64,000 bases of DNA from Reticulitermes speratus (GCA_021186555.1 JAJKFL010000011.1:37022923-37086922); one strand, 5' to 3'. Shown: positions 1 to 12,602, counted from the first letter of the stretch. Numbers and translations are program-made. The notes: generated from the letters alone by a model not told the origin.

Positions 1-262
1 GCTAGTCAAAAAATTCCCCGCATTTGATGTAACCTGTAGGTTCATTACCGTGTTCACAACAGCCTGCCACTTGTCTCTATCCTGAGCCAGATGAATCAAT
101 TCCACACCCTCCCATCCTATTTCTTTAACATCCACTTTAATATTACCCTCTCACCTATTTCTAGGTCTTCAGAGCGGTCTCTTTCCTTCAGGTTTCCCCA
201 CCAAAACCTTGTATTTCTCCTCTCCCCCGCAGTGTAACATGCTCCGCCCATCTCACCGTCCA
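1..262 (-). mobile_element. RTE-like non-LTR retrotransposon, 3' ORF2 fragment
   Basis: Aligns by eye to the same family at 8213-8660 (shared gctagtcaa-aaattccccgc, ttcattaccg, cacaacagcc, atcctgagcca). The minus strand encodes the decayed RT C-terminal tail. It is cut by the window edge. Confidence 0.75.
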
Positions 263-379
263 TAATTCTAACAGTCATGTAGTATTTGTGGAGAACAAAT
301 CGTCAAACACTCGTAAACTAAATATGTACGCACTTCATCTTTCAGTCTTGCACATGGGTAACAACGTCTCGTAGAAACG

Positions 380-470
380 TACTGACTCCGCGCTCGGAAG
401 TTCTCTACCAGACTGCACGGCGTCACATCCCACAGCGAACTATTCCTCAAGGTCATCGCCGTAAGAACCA
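380..470 (-). repeat. PLE-type terminus, signature T2
   Basis: Minus strand contains tgggatgtgacgccgtgca (about 419-437), matching the ends of the inverted-repeat elements at 20082 and 29799. It is translated in many insect gene models as a DVTPCSLVE peptide, visible here. Confidence 0.45.
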
Positions 471-582
471 CAAATCTCAGCCGATGATGAAATTCCGGGT
501 TTTATAAAAGTAACGCACTTTTTGAATAGCTGAATGATTATCAGATATGTGTACAATGGAGAACGCACAATTTTGTTGAAAC

Positions 583-652
583 GGACTGTACACGGACCCC
601 ACACCAGCCCCAGCACGGACTGTACACGGACCCCACACCAGCCCCAGCAATT
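583..652. repeat. Direct duplication, 35-bp unit x2
   Basis: The segment containing acggactgtacacggacc and ccacaccagccccagc occurs twice in tandem without an obvious mismatch. No other structure was seen between 470 and 903. Confidence 0.9.
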
Positions 653-903
653 CACTTACCTTGCACGGCTAATTGACTGTCTATAGCGCAGGCGAAACAC
701 AGCTCAAGTTGAATGGGTTGCGGGCATGTCAGGCTTTACTGGCATAAAAAACTGAGTTTCTGAGTGTGACGTCACTTTGTGCTGAAGTGACAAAATTCCG
801 GCTCAATACCGGAACAGAATCCGTTCAGAAACACAGACAGCGACTTGTTACAACTGTACACAGAAACTGGGAGGAGAAACCAGCGCTACAATGTATTCTT
901 CAG

Positions 904-1826
904 TACGTATTATGAACCTATGTCACGTTAAACACGTATTAGGAACATATGTCACGTTAAACACGTATTAGGAACATATGTCACGTTAAACACGTATTAT
1001 GAACATATGTCACGTTAAACACGTATTATGAACATATGTCACGTTAAACACGTATTATGAACATATGTCACGTTAAACACGTATTATGAACATATGTCAA
1101 GTTAAACACGTATTATGAACATGTCACGTTAAACACGTATTATGAACAAATGTCACGTTAAACACGTATTATGAACATATGTCACGTTAAACACGTATTA
1201 TGAACATATGTCACGTTAAACACGTATTATGAACATATGTCACGTTAAACACGTATTATGAACATATGTCACGTTAAACACGTATTATGAACATGTCACG
1301 TTAAACACGTATTATGAACATGTGTCACGTTAAACACGTATTATGAACATATGTCACGTTAAACACGTATTATGAACATGTCACGTTAAACACGTATTAT
1401 GAACATATGTCACGTTAAACACGTATTATGAACATATGTCACGTTAAACACGTATTATGAACATGTCACGTTAAACACGTATTATGAACATATGTCCCGT
1501 TAAACACGTATTATGAACATGTCACGTTAAACACGTATTATGAACATATGTCACGTTAAACACGTATTATGAACATATGTCACGTTAAACACGTATTATG
1601 AACATATGTCACGTTAAACACGTATTATGAACATATGTCACGTTAAACACGTATTATGAACATATGTCACGTTAAACACGTATTATGAACATATGTCACG
1701 TTAAACACGTATTATGAACATGTGTCACGTTAAACACGTATTATGAACATATGTCACGTTAAACACGTATTATGAACATGTCACGTTAAACACGTATTAT
1801 GAACATATGTCACGTTAAACACGTAT
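904..1826. repeat. Minisatellite A, 29-bp unit, about 32 copies
   Basis: Unit cacgtattatg-aacatatg-tcacgttaaa. Several copies lack an AT pair (27 bp), and single substitutions are scattered. The right end is abrupt, at 1826, 96 bp before a hammerhead-like motif at 1922. Confidence 0.98.
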
Positions 1827-1921
1827 CACCGTGCGTTATGATTAATTTAAAAGAGTAAAACTGTGCCACTAATGTAATTGATCCTAAAAGTTACCAAACC
1901 TATCTGTACACATAAACTCGT

Positions 1922-1963
1922 ACCCCTGAAGATGACTCAGTGGTGAACTGAAACATGTCGGGT
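1922..1963 (+). ncRNA. Hammerhead-like motif, PLE type
   Basis: Stem I ACCC (1922-1925) pairs with GGGT (1960-1963). Between them lie CTGAAGAT, an imperfect stem II, GAAA and a short ACATGT stem III. Stem II is decayed, so it is probably inactive. Confidence 0.5.
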
Positions 1964-1985
1964 ATAAAATAAAAACGCGTGCTCA

Positions 1986-2902
1986 GTAAACTGTAAGTCT
2001 GCACAACAACTATACTGTTAGTACAACTACAGTAGACTGTAAGTCTGCACAACAACTATACTGTTAGTACAACTACAGTAAACTGTAAGTCTGCACAACA
2101 ACTATACTGTTAGTACAACTACAGTAGACTGTAAGTCTGCACAACAACTATACTGTTAGTACAACTACAGTAGACTGTAAGTCTGCACAACAACTATACT
2201 GTTAGTACAACTACAGTAAACTGTAAGTCTGCACAACAACTATACTGTTAGTACAACTACAGTAAACTGTAAGTCTGCACAACAACTATACTGTTAGTAC
2301 AACTACAGTAGACTGTAAGTCTGCACAACAACTATACTGTTAGTACAACTACAGTAAACTGTAAGTCTGCACAACAACTATACTGTTAGTACAACTACAG
2401 TACACTGTAAGTCTGCACAACAACTATACTGTTAGTACAACTACAGTAGACTGTAAGTCTGCACAACAACTATACTGTTAGTACAACTACAGTACACTGT
2501 AAGTCTGCACAACAACTATACTGTTAGTACAACTACAGTAAACTGTAAGTCTGCACAACAACTATACTGTTAGTACAACTACAGTAGACTGTAAGTCTGC
2601 ACAACAACTATACTGTTAGTACAACTACAGTACACTGTAAGTCTGCACAACAACTATACTGTTAGTACAACTACAGTACACTGTAAGTCTGCACAACAAC
2701 TATACTGTTAGTACAACTACAGTACACTGTAAGTCTGCACAACAACTATACTGTTAGTACAACTACAGTAAACTGTAAGTCTGCACAACAACTATACTGT
2801 TAGTACAACTACAGTACACTGTAAGTCTGCACAACAACTATACTGTTAGTACAACTACAGTAGACTGTAAGTCTGCACAACAACTATACTGTTATACAAC
2901 TA
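1986..2902. repeat. Minisatellite B, 46-bp unit, about 20 copies
   Basis: Unit contains gtaagtctgcacaacaac and tactgttagtacaactacag, with a variable base in acagtaRactg or acagtacactg. The last unit has a 1-bp deletion and runs straight into the end of the transposon at 2903, whose terminus begins with the same cagtagac. Confidence 0.97.
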
Positions 2903-3641
2903 CAGTAGACCCCGGTTATAACGACATCTGTTTATACGACACCTCGTCTATAACGTCAGATATTCTGTGGTACCAATCAAATCCTCACTATTAACCATAA
3001 CATTATACTCCTCGGTTATAACGACACCTGTTTATAACGACACTCGTTTATAACGATACAAAACATTCAGTCCCTTTCATGACGCTATAACCGACTTTGA
3101 CTGTATATTGCTCTGCGACATGTTTCGGCAGTTATATGTAACTCTCTCCAGGCAGTTCGTATTAAAAGCATGAAGAGAAAGCACAAAGAGACGAAGCACT
3201 GTACTTATGGTTAAAATAAGCACTGGGACAACATGGTTGCTACAGAACATTAACATTTCATGTATGTGCACATACATACATACACACACACACAGTCTGT
3301 GTTATAACGGCAAGAAACTGACTGAGTATGTTGTGTCGTTATAAACATGTGTCGTTTTTACTGAGGGTTACGATATTAAGGTAATAGTGAAGGAAAACCA
3401 CGTCAGGACAAAACATAGACCAGTAGGAATACGAGCATTACTTGAATGTTTACCCTGATTCATTTTAAATTTAAATTACCATTAAAATTTGGGAGAAACA
3501 AAGATTATTGTACTAGAATAGTAAATTTTCATATGGATTTGCAGTAAAAATTCATTGAAATAATTAACTGGCACCACAGCAAATTTGACGATATAACGAG
3601 GTGTCGTATAAACCGATATCGTTATAACCGGGTTCGTATAA
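2903..3641. mobile_element. Non-autonomous TIR DNA transposon (pogo/Tigger-like ends)
   Basis: The left end is cagtagaccccggttataac; the right end is degraded (gttataaccgggttcg, near 3621-3636). Inside the left end, a ttataacgacacctg motif repeats three to four times. No transposase ORF remains. The superfamily is inferred from the cagtaga-cc terminus, shared in style with the element at 4025. Confidence 0.6.
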
Positions 3642-4024
3642 ATACAAAGGTTTAAAATACAAAATAAATAACTTCCGTCGCCTTCCTCACGCAGCACTGT
3701 ACCAGTCCATTACCTGACGCTGTTGGTAGCCCAGTATTCAAACTGCACTACTGCGGTCTCTGCCCTCGCAGCCGATCACTGTCGCGAAGACAGAAGACAG
3801 AAACAAAACGTGAAGCTGCAGCACGAGCTGGCTCAGAGTGACGCGGGTATTGCAAAGGACGGACAATCATTACGGAAGGTGAAGTAATTACATGAAAGTA
3901 ATGTGTCCCGAGTACACGCAGCTTACGGAACACGCGGCATATCTCCAAACATGTCAGTAGCACTGAACATGTCGGTATAAATATTATTTCACAGCTGCAC
4001 GGAACGGCGTCCAAGTTTGAACTA

Positions 4025-4720
4025 CAGTAGAACCTCGTTTATCCGAACTTCCTTTAACCGAAACTCGGATCAACCGAAACGCCTGTCAGGTGCTGCGATT
4101 CCCAGAACTGCCTGCCGCGAGACACCTCTGAGCCTCTCGCCGTCAGTTTGCTGTCAAAAGTTGACATGTGCGGACGAGTGTCAAATTGACGTGTGTGCTG
4201 CTTACAGTGCAGTTGTAACATTTCATTTAACAGTGATTGCAAACAGTGTCGGCTAGACAAAAACGTGTTGTAATAACGATTGAACTGAAATTGGAGGCTG
4301 TGAGACGAATTGAAAGTGGCGAAAACTTGCGAAACGTCGCGGTGGATTTGGGTGTTGGCATATCAACCGTTTCAGATTGGGTAAAATCGAGATCGAAACT
4401 TGAAGAACATTCGTCTAAAATGCCGAATGGAGGGGCATTGCAGCCAAAAAACGTTGTGAAAAAAAAATGTTCAAACCAAAATATCATATTTTTGTCGTAC
4501 AAATTTGTAGTGTTATATTGTATTGTAAATATCGTACACTTTGTAGTGTTGTATTGTATCTGTAAATATCGTACACTGTGTTGTGCCATAAATTTTATTA
4601 ACATAAGACGTGTTTCCGAATATAAGTTATTTGTATTGCACCTTATCACGTCAAGCCGAATTTCCGAATTATCCGAAATCGGGTCCGCCCCCTTTATTTC
4701 GGATAATCGAGGTTCTACTG
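4025..4720 (+). mobile_element. Tigger/pogo-like deletion derivative with CENP-B-type HTH remnant
   Basis: The termini cagtagaacctcg (4025) and cgaggttctactg (ending 4720) are perfect inverses, flanked by TA on both sides (4023-4024, 4721-4722), as expected for Tc1/mariner-pogo insertions. The interior from about 4246 encodes a helix-turn-helix block (QKRVVITIELKLEAVRRI, then GVGISTVSDWVKSR) like the N-terminus of pogo/Tigger transposases and jerky/CENP-B proteins. After about 60 residues the frame degenerates into A/T-rich sequence, so the catalytic DDE domain is gone and mobility would need a helper. Confidence 0.85.
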
Positions 4721-4814
4721 TACCTTCGTTAGTCACTGATAAAGCAAGGCGCTCGTGGTAAATGTTACGACAATTTGCAATGCACACACGCAGTAGCAAC
4801 GTCAAGTTATCCCT

Positions 4815-5024
4815 GTCGGCGCCGCGAGGGCGTATAGCTCGACTTTACCTCGGCTCTAGATGGAGATGAATGATTAGTTTCACATCCCGACCGCTTTACC
4901 CCCAGCACCCATTAAATAGGAAGCTGAGTGGGCGCCAGAGCCGGCCTGGACGTTTCAGTGTTCGAACCCCGGACTATCCTGCCAGTAGCATAGTCACTAT
5001 ACGGACCGAGCTATCCTGGGCCAC
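4815..5024 (-). mobile_element. tRNA-derived SINE, family S1
   Basis: On the minus strand an A-box-like tagctcggtccgtatagtg and B-box gttcgaac are followed by the S1 body (gcggtcgggatg, tctagagccgagg region). Ends are degraded. The tail lies to the left, the tRNA-like head to the right next to a (CA)n run at 5023-5041. Confidence 0.7.
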
Positions 5025-5054
5025 ACACACACACACACACAAAGAAGACGTGTG

Positions 5055-6576
5055 CAGAAGCTGGCCGGTGATATGGTGGTTACTTTGCTTGTTAACAGAC
5101 AGTACAGTAGCTACACATGTCAGAAGGTGGCCGGTGATATGGTGGTTACTTTGCTTGTTAACAGACAGTACAGTAGCTACACATGTCAGAAGGTGGCCGG
5201 TGATATGGTGGTTACTTTGCTTGTTAACAGACAGTACAGTAGCTACACATGTCAGAAGGTGGCCGGTGATATGGTGGTTACTTTGCTTGTTAACAGACAG
5301 TACAGTAGCTACACATGTCAGAAGGTGGCCGGTGATATGGTGGTTACTTTGCTTGTTAACAGACAGTACAGTAGCTACACATGTCAGAAGGTGGCCGGTG
5401 ATATGGTGGTTACTTTGCTTGTTAACAGACAGTACAGTAGCTACACATGTCAGTAGCTGGCCGGTGATATGGTGGTTACTTTGCTTGTTAACAGACAGTA
5501 CAGTAGCTACACATGTCAGTAGCTGGCCGGTGATATGGTGGTTATTTTGCTTGTTAACAGACAGTACAGTAGCTACACATGTCAGTAGCTGGCCGGTGAT
5601 ATGGTGGTTACTTTGCTTGTTAACAGACAGTACAGTAGCTACACATGTCAGTAGCTGGCCGGTGATATGGTGGTTATTTTGCTTGTTAACAGACAGTACA
5701 GTAGCTACACATGTCAGAAGCTGGCCGGTGATATGGTGGTTACTTTGCTTGTTAACAGACAGTACAGTAGCTACACATGTCAGTAGCTGGCCGGTGATAT
5801 GGTGGTTATTTTGCTTGTTAACAGACAGTACAGTAGCTACACATGTCAGTAGCTGGCCGGTGATATGGTGGTTACTTTGCTTGTTAACAGACAGTACAGT
5901 AGCTACACATGTCAGTAGCTGGCCGGTGATATGGTGGTTATTTTGCTTGTTAACAGACAGTACAGTAGCTACACATGTCAGTAGTTGGCCGGTGATATGG
6001 TGGTTACTTTGCTTGTTAACAGACAGTACAGTAGCTACACATGTCAGAAGCTGGCCGGTGATATGGTGGTTACTTTGCTTGTTAACAGACAGTACAGTAG
6101 CTACACATGTCAGTAGTTGGCCGGTGATATGGTGGTTACTTTGCTTGTTAACAGACAGTACAGTAGCTACACATGTCAGAAGCTGGCCGGTGATATGGTG
6201 GTTACTTTGCTTGTTAACAGACAGTACAGTAGCTACACATGTCAGTAGTTGGCCGGTGATATGGTGGTTACTTTGCTTGTTAACAGACAGTACAGTAGCT
6301 ACACATGTCAGAAGGTGGCCGGTGATATGGTGGTTACTTTGCTTGTTAACAGACAGTACAGTAGCTACACATGTCAGTAGCTGGCCGGTGATATGGTGGT
6401 TACTTTGCTTGTTAACAGACAGTACAGTAGCTACACATGTCAGTAGCTGGCCGGTGATATGGTGGTTACTTTGCTTGTTAACAGACAGTACAGTAGCTAC
6501 ACATGTCAGTAGCTGGCCGGTGATATGGTGGTTACTTTGCTTGTTAACAGACAGTACAGTAGCTACACATGTCAGT
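5055..6576. repeat. Minisatellite C, 66-bp unit, about 23 copies
   Basis: Unit contains ggccggtgatatggtggtta, gcttgttaacagacagtac and agtagctacacatgtcag. The three-base switch aag/tag and the c/g after it mark sub-families; higher-order blocks of c-tgg, t-tgg and g-tgg units are visible. Because 66 is 22 codons, one frame stays open for 573 codons, but this is not evidence of a gene. Confidence 0.98.
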
Positions 6577-6703
6577 ACCGATAACGCTTGAACTAAAGCT
6601 GCTTCGTGAAATTAAAATAAAGATTCTGAATGAGGATCGCAAAAGCAGCCAAACTCCGTACCGCAGTACCGGCACAGCGCCTTAACTGCTGTGCAGCGTG
6701 CGA

Positions 6704-6841
6704 ACTAAATGTTGCTACGTCTGTGAGTGTTCTACACCGGCAAACAGAACTAAATGTTGCTACGTCTGCGAGTGTTCTACACCGGCAAACAGAACTAAAT
6801 GTTGCTACGTCTGTGAGTGTTCTACACCGGCAAACAGAACA
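6704..6841. repeat. Minisatellite, 46-bp unit x3
   Basis: Three units containing aaatgttgctacgtctg and gtgttctacaccggcaaac. Confidence 0.95.
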
Positions 6842-7204
6842 ACCAATTTGTACACAGCCTGTCTGCATACTTTAAAGGAACGCGTTTAGGCTGTCAGCTG
6901 AAACCGTGGTGATAATGCAGGAACTTGCAGTGCCGACTGATCATGAGTGTAGTCGTCGGCCTGGTCGATACCACCCACATTGCAGCACTGCACCAACTGT
7001 ACCGACCGCTCTGCCTTCATGCAGCAGGCTACGTGTCGCCTGTGCCGGTCGAACAAGAGGCCCCCCCCCCCCCCTGGGTCACGACCCTCAAGCGAATTTT
7101 GACCATGTGACCAAGCTCTTTGCATGTGTTTTGAGATGCAGTAACAAAGCCGAGTACAGTAGGCCTACTGACCTTCAGTTGCGTACTTTATGTGCAACCC
7201 ACAA

Positions 7205-7260
7205 CTTAACATTTTCTCCCTGAAGATGGAAGCAGTAAGTTCCTACCCATCACCAAACCA
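7205..7260 (+). ncRNA. Decayed hammerhead-like remnant
   Basis: CCCTGAAGATGGAAG...TTCC retains the core octamer (about 7220) and a stem II, but the GAAAC and stem I elements are lost. Listed as a PLE trace only. Confidence 0.25.
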
Positions 7261-7404
7261 CACCACACCTCAACACGTATCTGTGCTCAGCAAAGGGCAA
7301 GACCCACATTCCGAAAACATACGTACTCCGCGGGAGTACACTTCTACATTCCTATCCCGTCTCGCGAATATCCCATTTCATTCTCCATGTTGTGAAAAAA
7401 AGCA

Positions 7405-7690
7405 AATCGACATAGCTCAGTCAGTATAGTGTGCGGTCCGGGCTGGACGACCGAGACATCACGGCTCGATTCTCGGCACAGGCAAGTCTTAACTTCTCCA
7501 AAGCCTCCAGACCGGCTCTGGAGTCCACCCTGCCTCCTATTTCATGGAAACAATGAACTCGTCCTCCGGAGTAAAGCGGCCGCGGAGTGTAGCTGTCCAC
7601 TCGTGTCCCTGCAGTACCGAAATTAAGAATGCGTGGAGGTACAGATGTCTACCTGCACGCCCATATACATCTTCATGGCGTGATGCTGAA
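7405..7690 (+). mobile_element. tRNA-derived SINE, family S1
   Basis: A-box catagctcagtcagtatagt, B-box ctcgattctc, then the S1 body with cagaccggctctgg and taaagcggccgcggag. Plus orientation. Confidence 0.8.
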
Positions 7691-7777
7691 TTAAGTACAG
7701 GACAACTTGATTCTAAACCTCGAACACGTGGTCACATCGACATAACGTCCTCAGGACCGCTTGTGCATCGATAAGCA

Positions 7778-7858
7778 CAGCCGTGCTCGATCGGCAACTT
7801 CTCCGACACAGCTGTAAGACGTGTCCTCTAAACAGCAGTTCGCAGGCGCTTGCTATAA
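7778..7858. repeat. Dispersed repeat X (copy 1 of 3)
   Basis: gccgtgctcgatcggcaac-ttctccgacac ... aacagcagttcgcaggcg. The same arrangement recurs at 16236-16318 and 31966-32042. Class unknown. Confidence 0.7.
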
Positions 7859-7879
7859 TCCGACACTTTTCTTAACCTA

Positions 7880-8184
7880 AAGGTAAAGCAATCCCATTAC
7901 AGGCCTGGACAGGCCCTTAGGGTTCCAGGAGGTTGAGGCTGCCAGATTTATAGACAATCGGCACATGAAGGTGGTAAGGTTGTCAGCCCTACGCACCGGC
8001 CGCCTTTACCCCTCAGGAAATATTCCTGGTACTCATATCTGTTAGAGGCTGAGTCGACCCCAGGGCCAAGGTGCGGCCGGAGGGATTATGTTAATGGAAA
8101 ATTCCAGTGACAGCATCGGGAATCGAACCCGCGACCTTCTGGTTTGTAGCGCAGTGCCTCAACCGACTGCTTCACGGCGTGCCC
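7880..8184 (-). mobile_element. tRNA-derived SINE, family S3
   Basis: The head on the right reads, on the minus strand, gcagtcggttgaggcactgc with B-box gggttcgattcccg. The body ends at the left in ggcctgtaatgggattgctt. Near-identical copies are at 20538 (+), 25310 (-) and a truncated one at 51073 (-). Confidence 0.9.
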
Positions 8185-8212
8185 GTTCTTAACCTTACAT
8201 CTATATAACTAA

Positions 8213-8660
8213 CTAACGAACTAACTAACGAACTAACTCCATGTAGCACAGTCCTTGAGAAGCTAGCAGGTCGTCAGCTAGTCAAGAAATTCCCCGCGTT
8301 TTATGGAACCCGAAGGTTCATTACCGCACTCACAACAGCCCGCCACCTGTCCCTATCCTGAGCCATATCAATCCAGTCCATGCCCCCCATCCCACTTCTT
8401 GAAGATCCATTTTAATATTATCCTCCCATCTACGCCTGGGTCTTCCAAATGGCTTCCTTCCTTCAGGTCTTCCCACCAAAATCCTGTATGCACCTCTCCC
8501 CTCCCCCATACGTGTTACATGCCCCGCCCATCTCATTGATTTGATCACCCGAATAATATTTGATGCTGAGTACAGATCTTTAAGTTCCTCGTTATGTAGT
8601 CTTCTCCAGTCCCCGTTACTCCGTCTTACGTCTTCATACAGGCCGTATTTACCCAACCCC
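8213..8660 (-). mobile_element. RTE-like retrotransposon, 3' end with RT C-terminal coding
   Basis: The minus-strand translation contains [37 protein letters not shown] and [15 protein letters not shown], the hallmark C-terminus of insect RTE/BovB-like reverse transcriptases. It ends (low coordinates) in a (gtta)n-type tail at about 8213-8240. It is 5' truncated at about 8660. Several copies in the window share this tail. Confidence 0.9.
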
Positions 8661-8770
8661 TCGTTTGCCCCCAGCAGGTATTCGCGTTGTGTATAGTTAT
8701 CACACTAAGCACCATTAACCGGCTGGTCTTTGTAATGGATGCGTTCTGTGTTTACTCTCACATAAAAAAT

Positions 8771-9535
8771 TAATTTTTATACACAGTTCAGTATAATTTT
8801 TATACACAGTTCAGTATAATTTTTATACACAGTTCAGTATAATTTTTATACACAGTTCAGTATAATTTTTATACACAGTTCAGTATAATTTTTATACACA
8901 GTTCAGTACAATTTTTATACACAGTTCAGTATAATTTTTATACACAGTTCAGTATAATTTGTATACACAGTTCAGTATAATTTTCATACACAGTTCAGTA
9001 TAATTTTTATACACAATTCAGTATAATTTTCATACACAGTTCAGTATAATTTTTATACACAGTTCAGTATAATTTTTATACACAGTTCAGTATAATTTGT
9101 TTACACAGTTCAGTATAATTTGTATACACAGTTCAGTATAATTTTCATACACAGTTCAGTATAATTTTTATACACAGTTCAGTATAATTTGTATACACAG
9201 TTCAGTATAATTTGTATACACAGTTCAGTATAATTTGTATACACAGTTCAGTATAATTTTCATACACAGTTCAGTATAATTTTCATACACAGTTCAGTAT
9301 AATTTGTATACACAGTTCAGTATAATCTTTATACACAGTTCAGTATAATTTTCATACACAGTTCAGTATAATTTTCATACACAGTTCAGTATAATTTGTA
9401 TACACAGTTCAGTATAATCTTTATACACAGTTCAGTATAATTTTCATACACAGTTCAGTATAATCTTTATACACAGTTCAGTATAATTTTCATACACAGT
9501 TCAGTATAATTTTCATACACAGTTCAGTACAATTT
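8771..9535. repeat. Minisatellite F, 23-bp unit, about 33 copies
   Basis: Unit tataatttttatacacagtt plus cag. The ttt/ttc/ttg variants before atacac alternate along the array. Confidence 0.98.
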
Positions 9536-10011
9536 TCCGCTTCAAAGCCTTAAAGACACACAACATACCGCTTTCTCTTAACTGGTTGGCCGCGACACAC
9601 AGATGGCCTGCGAAATATCACTATACAAGCTTCAAGTTCATATTGCTGTCCTTAACAGCAGTCTTCTGACACGTGAAGCCGTGTAAATTGGTAGATCAGT
9701 AACGACGTGTCGGATGAATCTCGTGCCTCCACCTCCAGGGAGCCTCCCACTCCACTGACTGCCGTAAGAACACCAGATCGTTACTGCATGTTTGAGCCGA
9801 CAGGAAGCACAAACGACAGCTGCAGTTGGCCTCAGCTTCTGACAAACAGCACGGTAACACAGTGACAGCAGCAGACCAGTGTTCTGAGCACAGACAAGTT
9901 GTTCGCAGCATGTAGCAAGACAGTACGGCTGTCTTCACACCAAGTGTCGACAGCACCAAACAAGCTGCTGGCCGCCTTTCTACACAACATACGAAGGCCC
10001 AAATTCATCCA
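9536..10011. other. Unassigned sequence
   Basis: No coding, SINE or tandem signal was recognised. The last 100 bp grade into the 5' flank of the 114-bp-unit element. Confidence 0.4.
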
Positions 10012-10200
10012 AATTCTATACGAACATTCAGCTCGTACCGCGCAGTAAACACTCTCCGCCTTATACAAGAACCAATCACATAACGTTACACAAGATAATG
10101 GTCGCAGTTCATTGTACACTGTCTTAGCAAAACACAGCCTTCTTAATGTTAAAGCTGGTGGTACATATAGTTACCAAGGTGCCTTCAAAGGTTAAGGAAC
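10012..10200 (+). repeat. Single-copy form of the 114-bp-unit element (E element)
   Basis: attcagctcgtaccgcgcag begins one diverged unit (to about 10130). It is followed by the same 3' flank as the expanded loci: aatgttaaa...ggtggtacatatagt. This is the unexpanded state of the arrays at 21.8, 30.0 and 37.5 kb. Confidence 0.75.
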
Positions 10201-10576
10201 CAACTGACATAGCGCCAGCGCCATCACAACAAATTACGCGACCATCACATCGAGATTATGTTGAACCGATGACGTCACTTATGATCAGTTTCTTGTGTAG
10301 TTCACAATGCTCTTCACACACACGTTCGAACGCCAAAGGTTCACGGTGCATGCGTAACGCAACTTCACCCCAGCACCATTACGCAAAGCACAAACACGAC
10401 GGTAGCAATGCAATATAACAACATTCCTTCTTAAAACCAGAATAAAATTAATCTACAAACTGCAAGTGGACCACACAATGTGCTGCGTCGCGACGCCACT
10501 GCACTGAGGGCACAAGGCTGCTATGCAGACGGAAGTAAAGTGAACACGTGCTGGGGAGCGCACATGCAGATCCACT

Positions 10577-10770
10577 CATGCTAGTCAGCCTCACGCCCCG
10601 GCCGCTCTATCCCTTGGGCAAAGAGTCCGAATTACCCATTAAATACGAGGCTACGTGGGCCACACAGACGGTGTGTTTCTAAAAACACAAAATGTCTTTC
10701 CCCTGCCTGATTTCGAACCCCCGATCGTCAAGCCCGTAGTCTCGTCATAATACTAAGCCATTCCGGCAAC
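10577..10770 (-). mobile_element. tRNA-derived SINE, family S1 (diverged)
   Basis: Minus orientation: body ccccggccgctctatccc, B-box region ttcgaacccccgatcg, degraded A-box to the right. Confidence 0.65.
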
Positions 10771-11061
10771 AAATAAGTACACGAATGCAGCAGATAAAAA
10801 AAAAAGAATGACGCCTTATCTTGAAATGTATGAATGTGCACGATAACTCACACTCGACGTCCACAAACTCAATCTGAGATATGCGTTCAAAATTATTTCA
10901 CGCAATGGAGCACTGCCTTACGTCTGACTGCAGTTGTGCGCACACACACACACACACCACACACACACACACACAGCCATCTCGTACCCGTGAATTAGAT
11001 ACATAAATGCTAAGAAAATAAATAAGGTTAACGATGGGCTAGACATGCAGCTCGGCCAATG

Positions 11062-12427
11062 AGAACAATGCACATATCCTTCTAACTGTAACAATGCGCA
11101 TATCCTTCTAACTGTAACAATGCACATATCCTTCTAACTGTAACAATGCGCATATCCTTCTAACTGTAACAATGCACATATCCTTCTAACTGTAACAATG
11201 CACATATCCTTCTAACTGTAACAATGCACATACCCTTCTAACTGTAACAATGCACATACCCTTCTAACTGTAACAATGCACATATCCTTCTAACTGTAAC
11301 AATGCGCATATCCTTCTAACTGTAACAATGCACATATCCTTCTAACTGTAACAACGCACATATCCTTCTAACTGTAACAATGCGCATATCCTTCTAACTG
11401 TAACAATGCACATATCCTTCTAACTGTAACAATGCACATACCCTTCTAACTGTAACAATGCACATATCCTTCTAACTGTAACAATGCGCATATCCTTCTA
11501 ACTGTAACAATGCACATATCCTTCTAACTGTAACAATGCGCATATCCTTCTAACTGTAACAATGCACATATCCTTCTAACTGTAACAATGCACATACCCT
11601 TCTAACTGTAACAATGCACATACCCTTCTAACTGTAACAATGCACATATCCTTCTAACTGTAACAATGCACATATCCTTCTAACTGTAACAATGCCATAT
11701 CCTTCTAACTGTAACAATGCACATATCCTTCTAACTGTAACAATGCACATATCCTTCTAACTGTAACAATGCACATAACCTTCTAACTGTAACAATGCAA
11801 TATCCTTCTAACTGTAACAATGCACATATCCTTCTAACTGTAACAATGCGCATATCCTTCTAACTGTAACAATGCACATAACCTTCATTAAGATACTCAA
11901 CGTAACAATGCACATATCCTTCTAACTGTAACAATGCCATATCCTTCTAACTGTAACAATGCAGCATATCCTTCTAACTGTAACAATGCACATATCCTTA
12001 CTAACTGTAACAATGCACATATCCTTCTAACTGTAACAATGCGCATATCCTTCTAACTGTAACAATGCGCATATCCTTCTAACTGTAACAATGCCATATC
12101 CTTCTAACTGTAACAATGCACATATCCTTCTAACTGTAACAATGCACATATCCTTCTAACTGTAACAATGCACATATCCTTCTAACTGTAACAATGCACA
12201 TATCCTTCTAACTGTAACAATGCACATATCCTTCTAACTGTAACAATGCACATATCCTTCTAACTGTAACAATGCACATATCCTTCTAACTGTAACAATG
12301 CACATATCCTTCTAACTGTAACAATGCACATATCCTTCTAACTGTAACAATGCACATATCCTTCTAACTGTAACAATGCACATATCCTTCTAACTGTAAC
12401 AATGCACATATCCTTCTAACTGTAACA
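11062..12427. repeat. Minisatellite G, 26-bp unit, about 52 copies
   Basis: Unit tgcacatatccttctaactg plus taacaa. Variants gcgcat, cataccc and deletions (gccatat) interrupt it; a larger disturbance lies near 11880-11910. The last dozen units are identical, suggesting recent expansion at the right end. Confidence 0.98.
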
Positions 12428-12602
12428 CCCCATGCACCTTAACCTACAACACTGTGAGGTTCGCCAGAAGAGCAAGCGGACAGCTGAAGTGTGCAGCAGA
12501 GGGAAAGAGCTGTAGGCTGACTGCTACCGCCGTATTGACAGTGGCAAGGCTGCGTGAGAAGCGTAGTGTCACATGGACTGTGGGTCCCGAATGAGCATGT
12601 GT

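Noticed and set aside
3112..3130. gacatgtttcggcag as a hammerhead 3' part
   Set aside because: No CTGANGA core within reach; inside a DNA transposon remnant.
4870..6591. 573-codon ORF made of 22-residue repeats
   Set aside because: The 66-bp satellite unit is a multiple of three; openness follows from the unit alone, and no domain or splice context supports a gene.
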